From Nocardioides sp. Root122 (lineage in GTDB: Bacteria > Actinomycetota > Actinomycetes > Propionibacteriales > Nocardioidaceae): 64,000 bases of DNA. The notes below the pieces were generated by a model. It worked only from the letters and a program-made list of their open reading frames with translations, was not told the origin of the DNA and searched no databases. Shown piece after piece: positions 23,483 through 31,132 of this stretch. The stretch is taken from the NCBI RefSeq assembly GCF_001425025.1, contig NZ_LMDE01000012.1, forward strand, positions 124,101 through 188,100, in the 5' to 3' direction. The translations under genes and the position numbers were made by a program. Numbering within the stretch: position 1 is the first letter of the stretch; each line of letters begins with the position of its first letter.

Positions 23483-24191
23483 GCAGCGCCAGGCGCGCAC
23501 CGTGCGGGCCCGCGAGCAGGCCGAGGAGCGTCGCAAGGCCGCCAAGCGTCGCGAGCAGCTCACCCGCGCCGGACTGGTCGCCGTCGTCCTGGCGATCGTC
23601 GTCGGCGGCTACTTCCTGATCACCAGCCTCGGCTCCGACAAGCCGAGCACCGCCCCCGACGGCGCCAGCGGCAGCTACGGCATGGTCGTCGGTGACCCGG
23701 ACGCGCCCAAGTCGGCCGTGGTCTACGAGGACTTCCTCTGCCCGTTCTGCGGCCAGCTCGAGAAGACCGTGCGCGAGCGCCTCGACGCGGCTGTCGAGGC
23801 CGGCGACGTGAAGGTCGAGTACCGCCCGCTGCCCTTCCTCGAGCGCATCGACGACTACTCGCCCCGCTCCGCCAACGCCTTCGCGGTGGTCCTCGACGCG
23901 TCGGGTGCCGAGGTCGCCAAGAAGTTCCACGACCTGCTGTTCGACAACCAGCCCTCGGAGAAGGGTCCGTTCCCCAGCGACGACGACCTCGTCGACCTCG
24001 CCGTCGAGGCCGGCGCGACCGAGTCGGAGGTCCGCCCCGGCATCGAGGACATGGCGTTCGAGGGCTGGGTCGACGCGGCCGGCGAGGCGGCGTCCAAGGC
24101 CAAGGTGAACTCCACGCCGACGGTGCTCATCGACGGCGAGAAGGCCCAGGGCACCACGATCGAGGCGATCGCCGCGGAGATGGTGAGCTGA
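23418..24191 (+). CDS. Membrane-anchored DsbA-family thiol-disulfide protein
   Basis: A 257-residue protein with a basic Ala/Arg/Glu helix (residues 1-50), one membrane helix (AGLVAVVLAIVVGGYFLITSL), then a DsbA thioredoxin fold outside the cell. The active site is CPFC in YEDFLCPFCGQLEKTV (near residue 110), and the cis-Pro loop is NSTPTVLIDG near the end. ATG 23418 follows GGAGG. It resembles actinobacterial DsbA/thioredoxin-domain proteins that oxidise exported proteins; the adjacent MauE-like protein probably recycles it, analogous to a VKOR/DsbA pair. The long overlap with the upstream gene suggests coupled translation. Confidence 0.87.
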   Translation: MAQKKSSHRTAEEKAAAQARREQRQARTVRAREQAEERRKAAKRREQLTRAGLVAVVLAIVVGGYFLITSLGSDKPSTAPDGASGSYGMVVGDPDAPKSAVVYEDFLCPFCGQLEKTVRERLDAAVEAGDVKVEYRPLPFLERIDDYSPRSANAFAVVLDASGAEVAKKFHDLLFDNQPSEKGPFPSDDDLVDLAVEAGATESEVRPGIEDMAFEGWVDAAGEAASKAKVNSTPTVLIDGEKAQGTTIEAIAAEMVS

Positions 24192-24218
24192 CCTCCCGGG
24201 GCTGACACACTGCCGGGC

Positions 24219-25247
24219 GTGAGCCTCCAGTCCTTCATCGCCGGCCTGCCCAAGGCCGAGCTGCACGTGCACCACGTCGGGTCGGCGTCGCCGCGGATCG
24301 TGTCCGAGCTCGCGGCGCGCCATCCCGACGCCGGTGTCCCCAGCGACCTCGACGGGTTGAAGGACTTCTTCACCTTCCGCGACTTCGCGCACTTCATCGA
24401 CGTCTACCTGGCCGTCGTCGACCTGGTCCGCACGCCCGAGGACATCCGGCTGCTGACCTACGAGATCGCCCGGGAGATGGCCGAGGGCCAGAACCTGCGC
24501 TACGCCGAGCTCACCTGCACGCCGTACACGTCCGTGGTGCGCGGCATCGCGATCCAGGCCTACACCGAGGCGATCGAGGACGCGCGGGTCGCCGCCGAGC
24601 GCGACTTCGGGCTGGTGCTGCGCTGGATCTACGACATCCCGGGGGAGTCCGGCATCCCGGCCGCCGACGCCACGCTGGAGTACGCCCTCGGGCACCGCAC
24701 GGACGCCCTCGTGGGCTTCGGCCTCGGCGGTCCCGAGGTCGGGGTGCCGCGCGCACAGTTCCAGGAGCACTTCGCCCGGGCCCGTGCGGCCGGTCTCCGC
24801 TCGGTGCCGCACGCCGGCGAGACGACCGGGCCCGACACGGTCTGGGAGTCCGTGCAGCTGCTCGGCGCCGAGCGGATCGGCCACGGCTGCTCCGCCGCCC
24901 AGGACCCCGAGCTGCTGGCCCACCTCGCCGACACGGGGATCGTGCTCGAGGTCTGCCCGACCTCCAACATCGCCACCCGTGCGGTCGACCGGATCGAGGA
25001 CCACCCCCTGCGGTCCTTCGTCGACGCGGGCGTGACGGTGACGATCAACTCCGACGATCCGCCGATGTTCTCCACGACGCTCAACCACGACTACGAGGTC
25101 GCCGCCGGCCTCCTCGACCTCGACGAGCAGGGAGTCGCGGACCTCGCCCGCGCGGCGATCGCGGCGTCGTTCGCCCCGGACGACGTCAAGACGCGGGTGC
25201 GCGGCGAGATCGATGCGTACGCCGCTCAGGCCGGCGCATCGAGCTGA
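24219..25247 (+). CDS. Adenosine deaminase
   Basis: A 342-residue amidohydrolase of the adenosine/AMP deaminase family, which converts adenosine (or a related purine nucleoside) to inosine plus ammonia using one zinc ion. Landmarks are the HxH zinc site in KAELHVHHVGS (residues 12-22), the HAGE motif (general acid Glu) near 202, the GHG segment in ERIGHGCSA, and SDDPPMF near 282 with the metal-binding Asp. The HVHHVGSASPR variant is frequent in actinobacterial members as I recall, so substrate preference could differ from classical Add. Start GTG 24219. Its 3' end overlaps the oppositely oriented aldo-keto reductase gene by 22 nt. Confidence 0.87.
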   Translation: MSLQSFIAGLPKAELHVHHVGSASPRIVSELAARHPDAGVPSDLDGLKDFFTFRDFAHFIDVYLAVVDLVRTPEDIRLLTYEIAREMAEGQNLRYAELTCTPYTSVVRGIAIQAYTEAIEDARVAAERDFGLVLRWIYDIPGESGIPAADATLEYALGHRTDALVGFGLGGPEVGVPRAQFQEHFARARAAGLRSVPHAGETTGPDTVWESVQLLGAERIGHGCSAAQDPELLAHLADTGIVLEVCPTSNIATRAVDRIEDHPLRSFVDAGVTVTINSDDPPMFSTTLNHDYEVAAGLLDLDEQGVADLARAAIAASFAPDDVKTRVRGEIDAYAAQAGASS

Positions 25248-26149
25248 GCCATCACCTCGTCGTCCAGCGCGAGCTCGCCGGCCCGCAGGGCTGACTCCAG
25301 CTGGTCGAGGCTGCTGACTCCGAGGATCGGCCTGGTGCCGTGTCGTACGAGCCACGCCAGGACCACCACGCTCGGCGCGACGCCGAGGCGGTCCGCGACG
25401 TCGGCCAGGACGGCGAGCCGCGCGGTCGTGCCGGGGTGGTCGTAGGCCGCGGGGAACGGGCGGTCCGTGCGGTCGTAGGCCCCCTGGACGAGCGGGCTGT
25501 AGGCCCACACCTCCACCTCGGGGTGCTGCTCGACGTAGTCGCGGGTCTCCTCGGTGACCCAGCCGAACCGGTGGTCCTTGCCCTCCACGGCGGCGCCCGG
25601 GCGCGGCTCGACGTACGACGTCGAGAGCTGGAGCGCGGTGACGGTCTCCAGGCCCTGGGCGATGGCGTGGCTGCGCGCGCGCTCGACCAGCCACGTGGGG
25701 TGGTTGGACAGGCCCAGGCGGTGGGCCATGCCGTCGTCGACGAGGATGCCCATCGCCTCGACGGTCTCCTCGATGGGGGTGCCGAGGTCGCGCGCGTGCG
25801 CCCAGAACAGGTCGATGGTCTCCACACCGAGCCGCTCGCGGCTCGCGGTGGCGCCGGCGCGCACGACCGGCGCGGAGAGGCCCTCGGGAGCGCCGTCGAC
25901 CGGCTCCACGCCGACCTTGGTCGAGAGCGCGACCTGCTCGCGGGCACCCGGGTTGGCGCGCAACCAGGCGCCGATGACGGACTCGCTCTGTCCACCGTGG
26001 CCGCTCGGGTCCGCCCAGAACGCGTAGCAGTTCGCCGTGTCGACCCACCTCCCGCCGGCCTCGACGAACCGGTCGAGCAGCGCGAAGGAGGAGTCCCGGT
26101 CGGTGCGGGTGCCGAAGTACGTGGTCCCCAGGACGAGGTCACTGATCAC
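25226..26149 (-). CDS. Aldo/keto reductase
   Basis: An NADPH-dependent TIM-barrel oxidoreductase of about 307 residues. It opens with LVLGTTYFGTRTD, and the catalytic tetrad can be traced: Asp in WVDTANCYAFW with the Tyr of the same motif, Lys in LSTKVG, and His in LFWAHARD. The C-terminal cofactor-binding segment is TRPILGVSSLDQLESAL. The GTG at 26149 is preferred; the ATG at 26209 would add 20 residues outside the barrel. It resembles members acting on sugars or simple aldehydes; the substrate is unknown. It is convergent with the adenosine deaminase gene and overlaps it by 22 nt. Confidence 0.85.
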   Translation of the reverse strand: MISDLVLGTTYFGTRTDRDSSFALLDRFVEAGGRWVDTANCYAFWADPSGHGGQSESVIGAWLRANPGAREQVALSTKVGVEPVDGAPEGLSAPVVRAGATASRERLGVETIDLFWAHARDLGTPIEETVEAMGILVDDGMAHRLGLSNHPTWLVERARSHAIAQGLETVTALQLSTSYVEPRPGAAVEGKDHRFGWVTEETRDYVEQHPEVEVWAYSPLVQGAYDRTDRPFPAAYDHPGTTARLAVLADVADRLGVAPSVVVLAWLVRHGTRPILGVSSLDQLESALRAGELALDDEVMAQLDAPA

Positions 26150-26193
26150 GGCGCCGAAGATACTCGCGCGCGACCACGTCAGGAGACGTACAT

Positions 26194-26222
26194 GGCCCGG
26201 CGAACTCATACTCCGCCGGGCC
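26194..26222. promoter_or_regulatory. Hairpin in the divergent intergenic region
   Basis: A perfect 9-bp inverted repeat (GGCCCGGCG / CGCCGGGCC) with an 11-nt loop lies between the starts of the divergent aldo-keto reductase and acyltransferase genes. Both genes point away, so it is not an obvious terminator and may be an operator or 5'-leader structure. Confidence 0.35.
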
Positions 26223-26311
26223 TGCTGGGATCTTCACGCGTCGCGGCGCCCCGATGGGGGACGCTCGGCGGCGTGTCGGCCATCTGGACCGCGGCCGAGT
26301 AGGGTCCCGCC

Positions 26312-27514
26312 GTGCGCTTCCTCCTCGGACCGACCATCAGCCACGACCGGTTCCTCGCCGACCGCCACTTCGGCGGCCTCGACGGCGTCCGGGCGATCGC
26401 GGCGCTCGCGGTGGTCGGGTTCCACTTCAGCGGGCCTGCCCCGATGTTCGCGGGCGGCTGGCTCGGCGTGCACATGTTCTTCGTGCTCTCGGGCTTCCTG
26501 ATCACCACGCTGCTGCTGCGTGAGGAGGCCGCGACCGGCCGCGTCTCCCTGCTCGGCTTCTGGGTACGCCGCATCTTCCGCATCGCCCCGGCCTACTACG
26601 CCGCCCTGCTCGGCTCGGTGCTGCTGCTGAAGTGGGGCGGCGTCTACGAGGCCGCGGGCGGTCCGCAGGCGATCAAGTGGTTCCTGACCTTCAACCCGGA
26701 GCTCGCGCCGAGCCCGATGAACTTCACGCAGGCCTGGACGATCGGCATCGAGCAGAAGTTCTACCTCGTCTGGCCCCTGCTCGGCTTCGTCCTGCTGCCG
26801 CTGCTGGGCGTCGTGCTCGGCGGGGCCGGGCGGGCGCGGGCACTCGCGGGCCTGGCCATCCTGCCTGTGATGCTGTGGCTGATCTGGCACCACAACATCT
26901 CCTGGGTGCACTACGTAGCGATCTTCCTGGGGTGCGGGGTGGCGCTGATGATGCATGCGCGCCCGACCTTCCGGGTCCTGTCGCTGCTGTCCTCGCGGGT
27001 GGTCCAGGTCGGGCTCATCGTCGCGCTCTACTGGGTGCAGAGCCACTCGGCCGAGCTCACCGCGCGCTGGGCCGGCCCGGAGCAGCTGATCCTCCTCTTC
27101 GCGGTGCTCTCCGCGCTGAGCCTGCCCAGCCTCTGCGGTCGCACCGAGGTCAGCCGCGTCCTCGCGATCACGCCGTTCAAGTGGCTCGGCGAGCGGTCGT
27201 ACTCGATCTACCTGTTCCAGGTGATCGCCGGTCACTTCGTCGCCATGGCGCTGCCCCAGTGGCGCAACGACCTGCACAAGACCCTCGTGGTGCTGGTCGT
27301 CGTCGTGATGATCGCCGACTTCGTCTACCGCTTCGTCGAGCGACCGGGGATCCAGGCGGGCCGCTGGCTCGCGTCGTGGCTCGCGGCGCACCCGCTGCGC
27401 CGCCGGGGCTCGGCGGCCCCCGCAGAGCCCGTGCCGGCAGTGGGCGACGTCCTCCCGGTCGGAGCCGCGCCGGAGCGCCCCCGGCAGGACTCGAACCTGC
27501 AACCCACGGATTAG
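26312..27514 (+). CDS. Acyltransferase 3 family membrane protein
   Basis: A 400-residue, about ten-helix acyltransferase of the OafA/YrhL type, which transfers acyl groups to cell-envelope glycans. Diagnostic motifs are LDGVRAIAALAVVGFHF with the catalytic His (near residue 35), GWLGVHMFFVLSGFLIT, the helix-4 WVRRIFRIAPAYYAAL, and QAWTIGIEQKFYLVWPLL. Start GTG 26312 has TAGGGT 6 nt upstream (leaderless). The last 13 codons lie antisense within tRNA-Arg (27476-27548), giving the tail RPRQDSNLQPTD. The natural end of the domain is around residue 350, so the tail is dispensable and may reflect loss of an earlier stop codon. Confidence 0.87.
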   Translation: MRFLLGPTISHDRFLADRHFGGLDGVRAIAALAVVGFHFSGPAPMFAGGWLGVHMFFVLSGFLITTLLLREEAATGRVSLLGFWVRRIFRIAPAYYAALLGSVLLLKWGGVYEAAGGPQAIKWFLTFNPELAPSPMNFTQAWTIGIEQKFYLVWPLLGFVLLPLLGVVLGGAGRARALAGLAILPVMLWLIWHHNISWVHYVAIFLGCGVALMMHARPTFRVLSLLSSRVVQVGLIVALYWVQSHSAELTARWAGPEQLILLFAVLSALSLPSLCGRTEVSRVLAITPFKWLGERSYSIYLFQVIAGHFVAMALPQWRNDLHKTLVVLVVVVMIADFVYRFVERPGIQAGRWLASWLAAHPLRRRGSAAPAEPVPAVGDVLPVGAAPERPRQDSNLQPTD

Positions 27515-27548
27515 AAGGCCGTTGCGCTATCCATTGCGCCACGGGGGC
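27476..27548 (-). tRNA. tRNA-Arg (anticodon TCT)
   Basis: Minus-strand cloverleaf: acceptor GCCCCCG/CGGGGGC, discriminator G, D-arm GCGC...GCGC, anticodon loop CTTCTAA with anticodon TCT, T-arm TGCAGG/CCTGC around TTCGAGT. The base of the anticodon stem next to the loop is a C-T mismatch. No CCA is encoded. The acyltransferase frame overlaps its 3' half on the other strand. Confidence 0.92.
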
Positions 27549-27606
27549 AACGGCGCCCAGTATCCCAGCCGCCGCTGCCCCCGCTGACGCAGGCACGTCG
27601 TTTCCG

Positions 27607-29019
27607 TCAGGCAGGCACGACCTCCGGCGCCGTCGCCTCCACGTCGTGGCGCGACTGCGCTGATGCGGCGTCCTCGCGCCACGGCGTGCCCGCGCGCGGG
27701 GCGTCGTACGCCTCCCGGTCGAGGATGCCCTCACGCTTGGCGACGATCGTGGGCACCAGCGCCTGGCCGGTGACGTTGACCGCGGTGCGGCCCATGTCGA
27801 GGATCGGGTCGATCGCGAGCAGCAGGCCCACGCCCTCGAGCGGGAGGCCGAGGGTCGACAGGGTCAGCGTGAGCATGACCGTCGCGCCGGTGACGCCCGC
27901 GGTGGCGGCCGAGCCGATGACCGAGACGAAGGCGATCAGGACGTAGTCGGTGATCGACAGGTCGAGGCCGAAGAACTGGGCCACGAAGATCGCGGAGATC
28001 GCCGGGTAGATCGAGGCGCAGCCGTCCATCTTGGTGGTCGCGCCGAGCGGCACCGCGAAGGAGGCGTAGGCCCGCGGCACGCCGAGGTTGCGCTCGGTGA
28101 CGCTCTCCGTGACCGGCATGGTGCCGACCGACGAGCGGGACACGAAGGCCAGCGAGATCGCGGGCCATGCACCGGAGAAGAACTGCTTGACCGACAGGCC
28201 GTTGAGGCGCAGCAGGATCGGGTAGACGCCCGCGACGACCAGCAGCAGCCCGGCGTAGATCGCGAGGGTGAAGGTGCCCAGCGAGCCGAGGGCGTCCCAG
28301 CCGTAGGAGGCGACGGCGTTGCCGAGCAGGCCGACGGTCGCGATCGGGGCGAGCAGGATGATCCACCACAGCACCTTCTGGACCACGGCGAGCGCGGACC
28401 GGACGAAGGTGAGGAACGGGTCGGCCGCCTCGCCGACCTTGAGGGTCGCGATGCCGACGGCGATGGCGACGACGAGGATCTGCAGCACGTTGAACGACAT
28501 GCCGACGGTGCCGTCGCCGTTGTCGTACCCCTGGAGGCCGAGCACGTTGGCCGGCACGAGGCCGGTGAGGAAGTCGAGCCACGAACCGGTGCTCGACGGG
28601 GCGCTCGCCGCGTCGGCGGTCACGCTGGTGTGGTCTCCGGGCCGCAGCACGAGGCCGAGCACGATGCCGATCGACACCGCGATGAGCGCGGTGATCGCGA
28701 ACCACGTGAGGGTCTTCCACGCCAGCCGCGCGGCACCGGTGACGTCACGCAGGTTGGCGATCGAGGCGACGATGGCGAGGAACACCAGCGGAGGTACGAC
28801 GGCGCGCAGCAGGGTGACGAAGGTGCCACCCACCGTGCTCAGTGTCTCGGTCAGCCAGTTCGGGTCGACCTCGCCGGTGGAGGCGTCGACGCCGTCCGCT
28901 CCGATGCTGCGGGCGACGAGTCCGAGAACCACGCCGAGGACCAGTCCCACCAGGACCTGGACGCCGAACGAGGGAAGCCGGAAGCGGGCCCGCTTCGAGC
29001 TCGAAACAGAAGTATTCAT
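27607..29019 (-). CDS. Cation:amino acid/dicarboxylate symporter (DAACS family)
   Basis: A 470-residue symporter of the glutamate/dicarboxylate/cystine family. It has eight helices and two re-entrant loops; signatures are VTLLRAVVPPLVFLAIVAS, the serine-rich hairpin SRSSVGTMPVTESV, the helix-7 motif GATTKMDG in place of GATINMDG, and NVTGQALVPTIVAKREG in helix 8. Substrates in the family include glutamate, C4-dicarboxylates, Ser/Thr and L-cystine. The start ATG 29019 has only a weak AAAGG 14 nt upstream. A 38-codon ORF with the hallmark of Cys-attenuation leader peptides ends 61 nt before it, which would favour cystine or another sulfur amino acid as substrate (inference). Confidence 0.85.
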   Translation of the reverse strand: MNTSVSSSKRARFRLPSFGVQVLVGLVLGVVLGLVARSIGADGVDASTGEVDPNWLTETLSTVGGTFVTLLRAVVPPLVFLAIVASIANLRDVTGAARLAWKTLTWFAITALIAVSIGIVLGLVLRPGDHTSVTADAASAPSSTGSWLDFLTGLVPANVLGLQGYDNGDGTVGMSFNVLQILVVAIAVGIATLKVGEAADPFLTFVRSALAVVQKVLWWIILLAPIATVGLLGNAVASYGWDALGSLGTFTLAIYAGLLLVVAGVYPILLRLNGLSVKQFFSGAWPAISLAFVSRSSVGTMPVTESVTERNLGVPRAYASFAVPLGATTKMDGCASIYPAISAIFVAQFFGLDLSITDYVLIAFVSVIGSAATAGVTGATVMLTLTLSTLGLPLEGVGLLLAIDPILDMGRTAVNVTGQALVPTIVAKREGILDREAYDAPRAGTPWREDAASAQSRHDVEATAPEVVPA

Positions 29020-29080
29020 ACTGAAAAGATAACCTTTCGGAACCGCGACCCGCAGTGGCGGGTGCGGACGACGTGCGGGA

Positions 29081-29197
29081 TCAGTCGACGGCACACGCGA
29101 GGCGACAGAGTGCGCTCTCGGTGCGGGCGAGGTCGACGGCACGACGCTGCGTCAGGAGGTCGCCGACGGTCGCCGGGGGAGTCGAGGAGGCACGCAC
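29081..29197 (-). CDS. Candidate Cys-responsive leader peptide (38 aa)
   Basis: A short minus-strand ORF (GTG 29197 to TGA 29081) upstream of the symporter. Its C-terminal half reads RRAVDLARTESALCRLACAVD, matching the pattern V-D-L-x-R-x-x-S-A-L-C of the actinobacterial attenuator peptides that precede sulfur-assimilation genes, with two Cys codons near the end where ribosome stalling would sense Cys-tRNA. Between its stop and the symporter start the RNA can form an ACCCGC-CACT-GCGGGT hairpin followed by a U-rich stretch. The peptide itself likely has no trans function. A weak ribosome-binding region is the main caveat. Confidence 0.5.
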   Translation of the reverse strand: MRASSTPPATVGDLLTQRRAVDLARTESALCRLACAVD

Positions 29198-29278
29198 ACC
29201 TGGCCCAACCGGTGCTCGGTGAGCAGGATTCCGTGGTTCGCGTCACAGGCAGTGCTGGACTTCCCTAGGGTTCAGCGC

Positions 29279-29974
29279 ATGTCTCGCCTTGCCACACGGC
29301 TGCTCGCCGTCCTCGCCCCTGCCGCCCTCCTCCTGCCGGCAGCTGCTCACGCCGATCAGGTGAGCGTCGACGACGCCGCCGGTGACGCGAAGGCCGTCAA
29401 CATGGCCGTCGCCCTCGGCGGGTTGCTCGACGGCTCGACCCAGGACGGGCCGCTCCTCCTCGACGCTGCGGCGGAGACGTCGACCGACGTCGTGCGCACC
29501 ACGATCGACCACGCGCGCAAGCGCCTCACGCTGACGGTGCAGCTCCGCGACCTCGTCGACACCGATGGACACTCGGTCGAGTTCCGCATCTTCACCCCCG
29601 AGGGTCGCTACGCCCTCACCGCCGGCGTCGTGGACGGCCGGACGATGGCCGACCTCTTCCCGCTCGGACGCAGCGGCACCTCCGTCAGCGTGTCCGAGGA
29701 CGGCACGGTCACGGTCACGGAAGGCCCGGTCACCAAGCCCTGCCGGACGGTGCGGGCCCGCTACGACGTGGCAGCCGACACGCTGACGGCGTCGGCGCCC
29801 ACCTCCTGCCTCGGCTCGCCGAAGTGGGTGCAGGTCGCTGCTGGGGTGAGCCGCACCAAGGTCACGCCGCAGGCTGACGGTTCGGCCAACCTCGCGAGCT
29901 GGGTCGACGACGCCTTCCGCGGTGGCGTGAGCCTCAACAGCCTCGGCCGCAGCCCGAAGGTGCGCCGCGGCTGA
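29279..29974 (+). CDS. Secreted protein of unknown function
   Basis: A 231-residue exported protein. ATG 29279 is preferred, with TAGGGT ending 7 nt before it (leaderless), giving a clear signal peptide (RLATRLLAVLAPAALLLPAAAHA). The mature part begins DQVSVDDAAGDAKAVN and appears to be a beta-sandwich with repeats of charged strands (TTIDHARKRLTLTVQLRDLVD, HSVEFRIFTPEGRYALT). It contains a Cys pair (KPCRTVRARYD and TSCLGSP) that may form a disulfide. This resembles the fold of secreted proteins that describe their own bacterial-surface function poorly; I do not assign one. It converges on the methyltransferase gene with a 3-nt gap. Confidence 0.7.
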   Translation: MSRLATRLLAVLAPAALLLPAAAHADQVSVDDAAGDAKAVNMAVALGGLLDGSTQDGPLLLDAAAETSTDVVRTTIDHARKRLTLTVQLRDLVDTDGHSVEFRIFTPEGRYALTAGVVDGRTMADLFPLGRSGTSVSVSEDGTVTVTEGPVTKPCRTVRARYDVAADTLTASAPTSCLGSPKWVQVAAGVSRTKVTPQADGSANLASWVDDAFRGGVSLNSLGRSPKVRRG

Positions 29975-29977
29975 CCC

Positions 29978-31132
29978 TCAGCGCGAGAGCAGCACGATCA
30001 CCTCGTAGTGGGTGGTGTGCGGGAACATGTCGAGCACCCGGGCCTGCACCGGGCGCAGCGACGGCATCGCGGCCAGGTCCCGCGCCAGCGAGTCGGCGTT
30101 GCACGACGAGTAGACGACGTGTCGCACGCCCGACGCCTCCAGCCAGCCGCCCAGCTCGGGGCCGATCCCGCGCCGGGGCGGGTTGACCACGACGAGGTCG
30201 GGGACGGTCGACTGGTCGAGCGCCCACTGGGTGGCGTCCGCCGCCACGAAGGTGGCACCGGCGACCTGACCATCGAGCGCGGCCCGCACCGCCTCGGCCG
30301 ATGCCTCGACGCCGACCACCTCGCGGCCGTCGCCCGCCAGGTGCAGCGCGAACCCGCCGACCCCGCAGTAGAGGTCCCAGATGGTGCGCACGTCCGGGAG
30401 GTCGTCGACCCAGGTGCGTGCCTGCTCGTAGAGGGCCTCCGCGACCGCGGTGTTGGTCTGGAAGAACGACTGGGGTCCCAGCCACAGGGTCACGCCGGTC
30501 GCCAGCCGCATCGGCACCGTCGACTCCGGCGTCAGCACGATCTCGCGCTCGCCCTCGAGGACCGCCTTGTGCTCGGGCTGGACGTTGACGGTCACCACCC
30601 GCAGCGCCGGCAGCGCCTCGCGCAGCTCAGGCAGCCGCGAGCGGACGCGCGCCTCGAGCGCCGTCGACCTCATCACGAGCCGCAGCAGCAGCTCGCCGTC
30701 GGGTGACTCGGTGAGCAGGACGTGCTTGAGCTCGCCGCGCCGCGCCGCGACGTCGTACGGCGTCAGGGCGGAGGTGGTGACCCACGAGGCGATCACACCG
30801 AGGGCCGCCCTCAGGCCGTCGGAGTGCAGGCCGCAGTCGTGCAGGTCGATCCCGGTGTGGTCGCGAGCGAGGATCCCCAGCGTCGGTGCCTCGACCGTCC
30901 CGCCGACGGCCATCTTGGCCTTGTTGCGGAAGCCCGCGTCCGCACCGGCCACCGTCGGCAGCCACACCGGGGAGTCGACCAGCGAGCGGGCGTCCGCCTC
31001 CTTGTCGCAGAGCTGCTGCTCCCGCGCGGTCCCGAGCAGGGTGCACGAGCGGCAGCGGTGGGCGTCGTAGTGGTGGCAGCGGGGCAGGCCGTCGACGATC
31101 GTGAGGCTGGGCGCGGGCGCCGGGTCAGCCAC
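29978..31132 (-). CDS. RlmC/TrmA-type RNA m5U methyltransferase
   Basis: A 384-residue SAM-dependent uracil-C5 methyltransferase with an iron-sulfur site. Cys19, Cys27 and Cys30 (CHHYDAHRCRSC), with a later Cys in LHDCGLHSD, match the [4Fe-4S] set of RlmC/RumB. The SAM-binding DLYCGVGGFALHLAG, the NPPRRGIG motif and the catalytic Cys in VVYSSCNADSLARDL follow. The short length and lack of a TRAM domain favour RlmC (23S rRNA U747) over RlmD; the exact target in actinobacteria is uncertain. GTG 31132 overlaps the end of the aminopeptidase P gene by 8 nt (GTGGCTGA), so the two are translationally coupled. Confidence 0.87.
   Translation of the reverse strand: MADPAPAPSLTIVDGLPRCHHYDAHRCRSCTLLGTAREQQLCDKEADARSLVDSPVWLPTVAGADAGFRNKAKMAVGGTVEAPTLGILARDHTGIDLHDCGLHSDGLRAALGVIASWVTTSALTPYDVAARRGELKHVLLTESPDGELLLRLVMRSTALEARVRSRLPELREALPALRVVTVNVQPEHKAVLEGEREIVLTPESTVPMRLATGVTLWLGPQSFFQTNTAVAEALYEQARTWVDDLPDVRTIWDLYCGVGGFALHLAGDGREVVGVEASAEAVRAALDGQVAGATFVAADATQWALDQSTVPDLVVVNPPRRGIGPELGGWLEASGVRHVVYSSCNADSLARDLAAMPSLRPVQARVLDMFPHTTHYEVIVLLSR

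Noticed and set aside
23157-26048. A 963-codon minus-strand open frame opposite the MauE, DsbA and deaminase genes
   Set aside because: The plus-strand genes have diagnostic motifs, and the minus frame shows only low-complexity Arg/Asp/Gly sequence.
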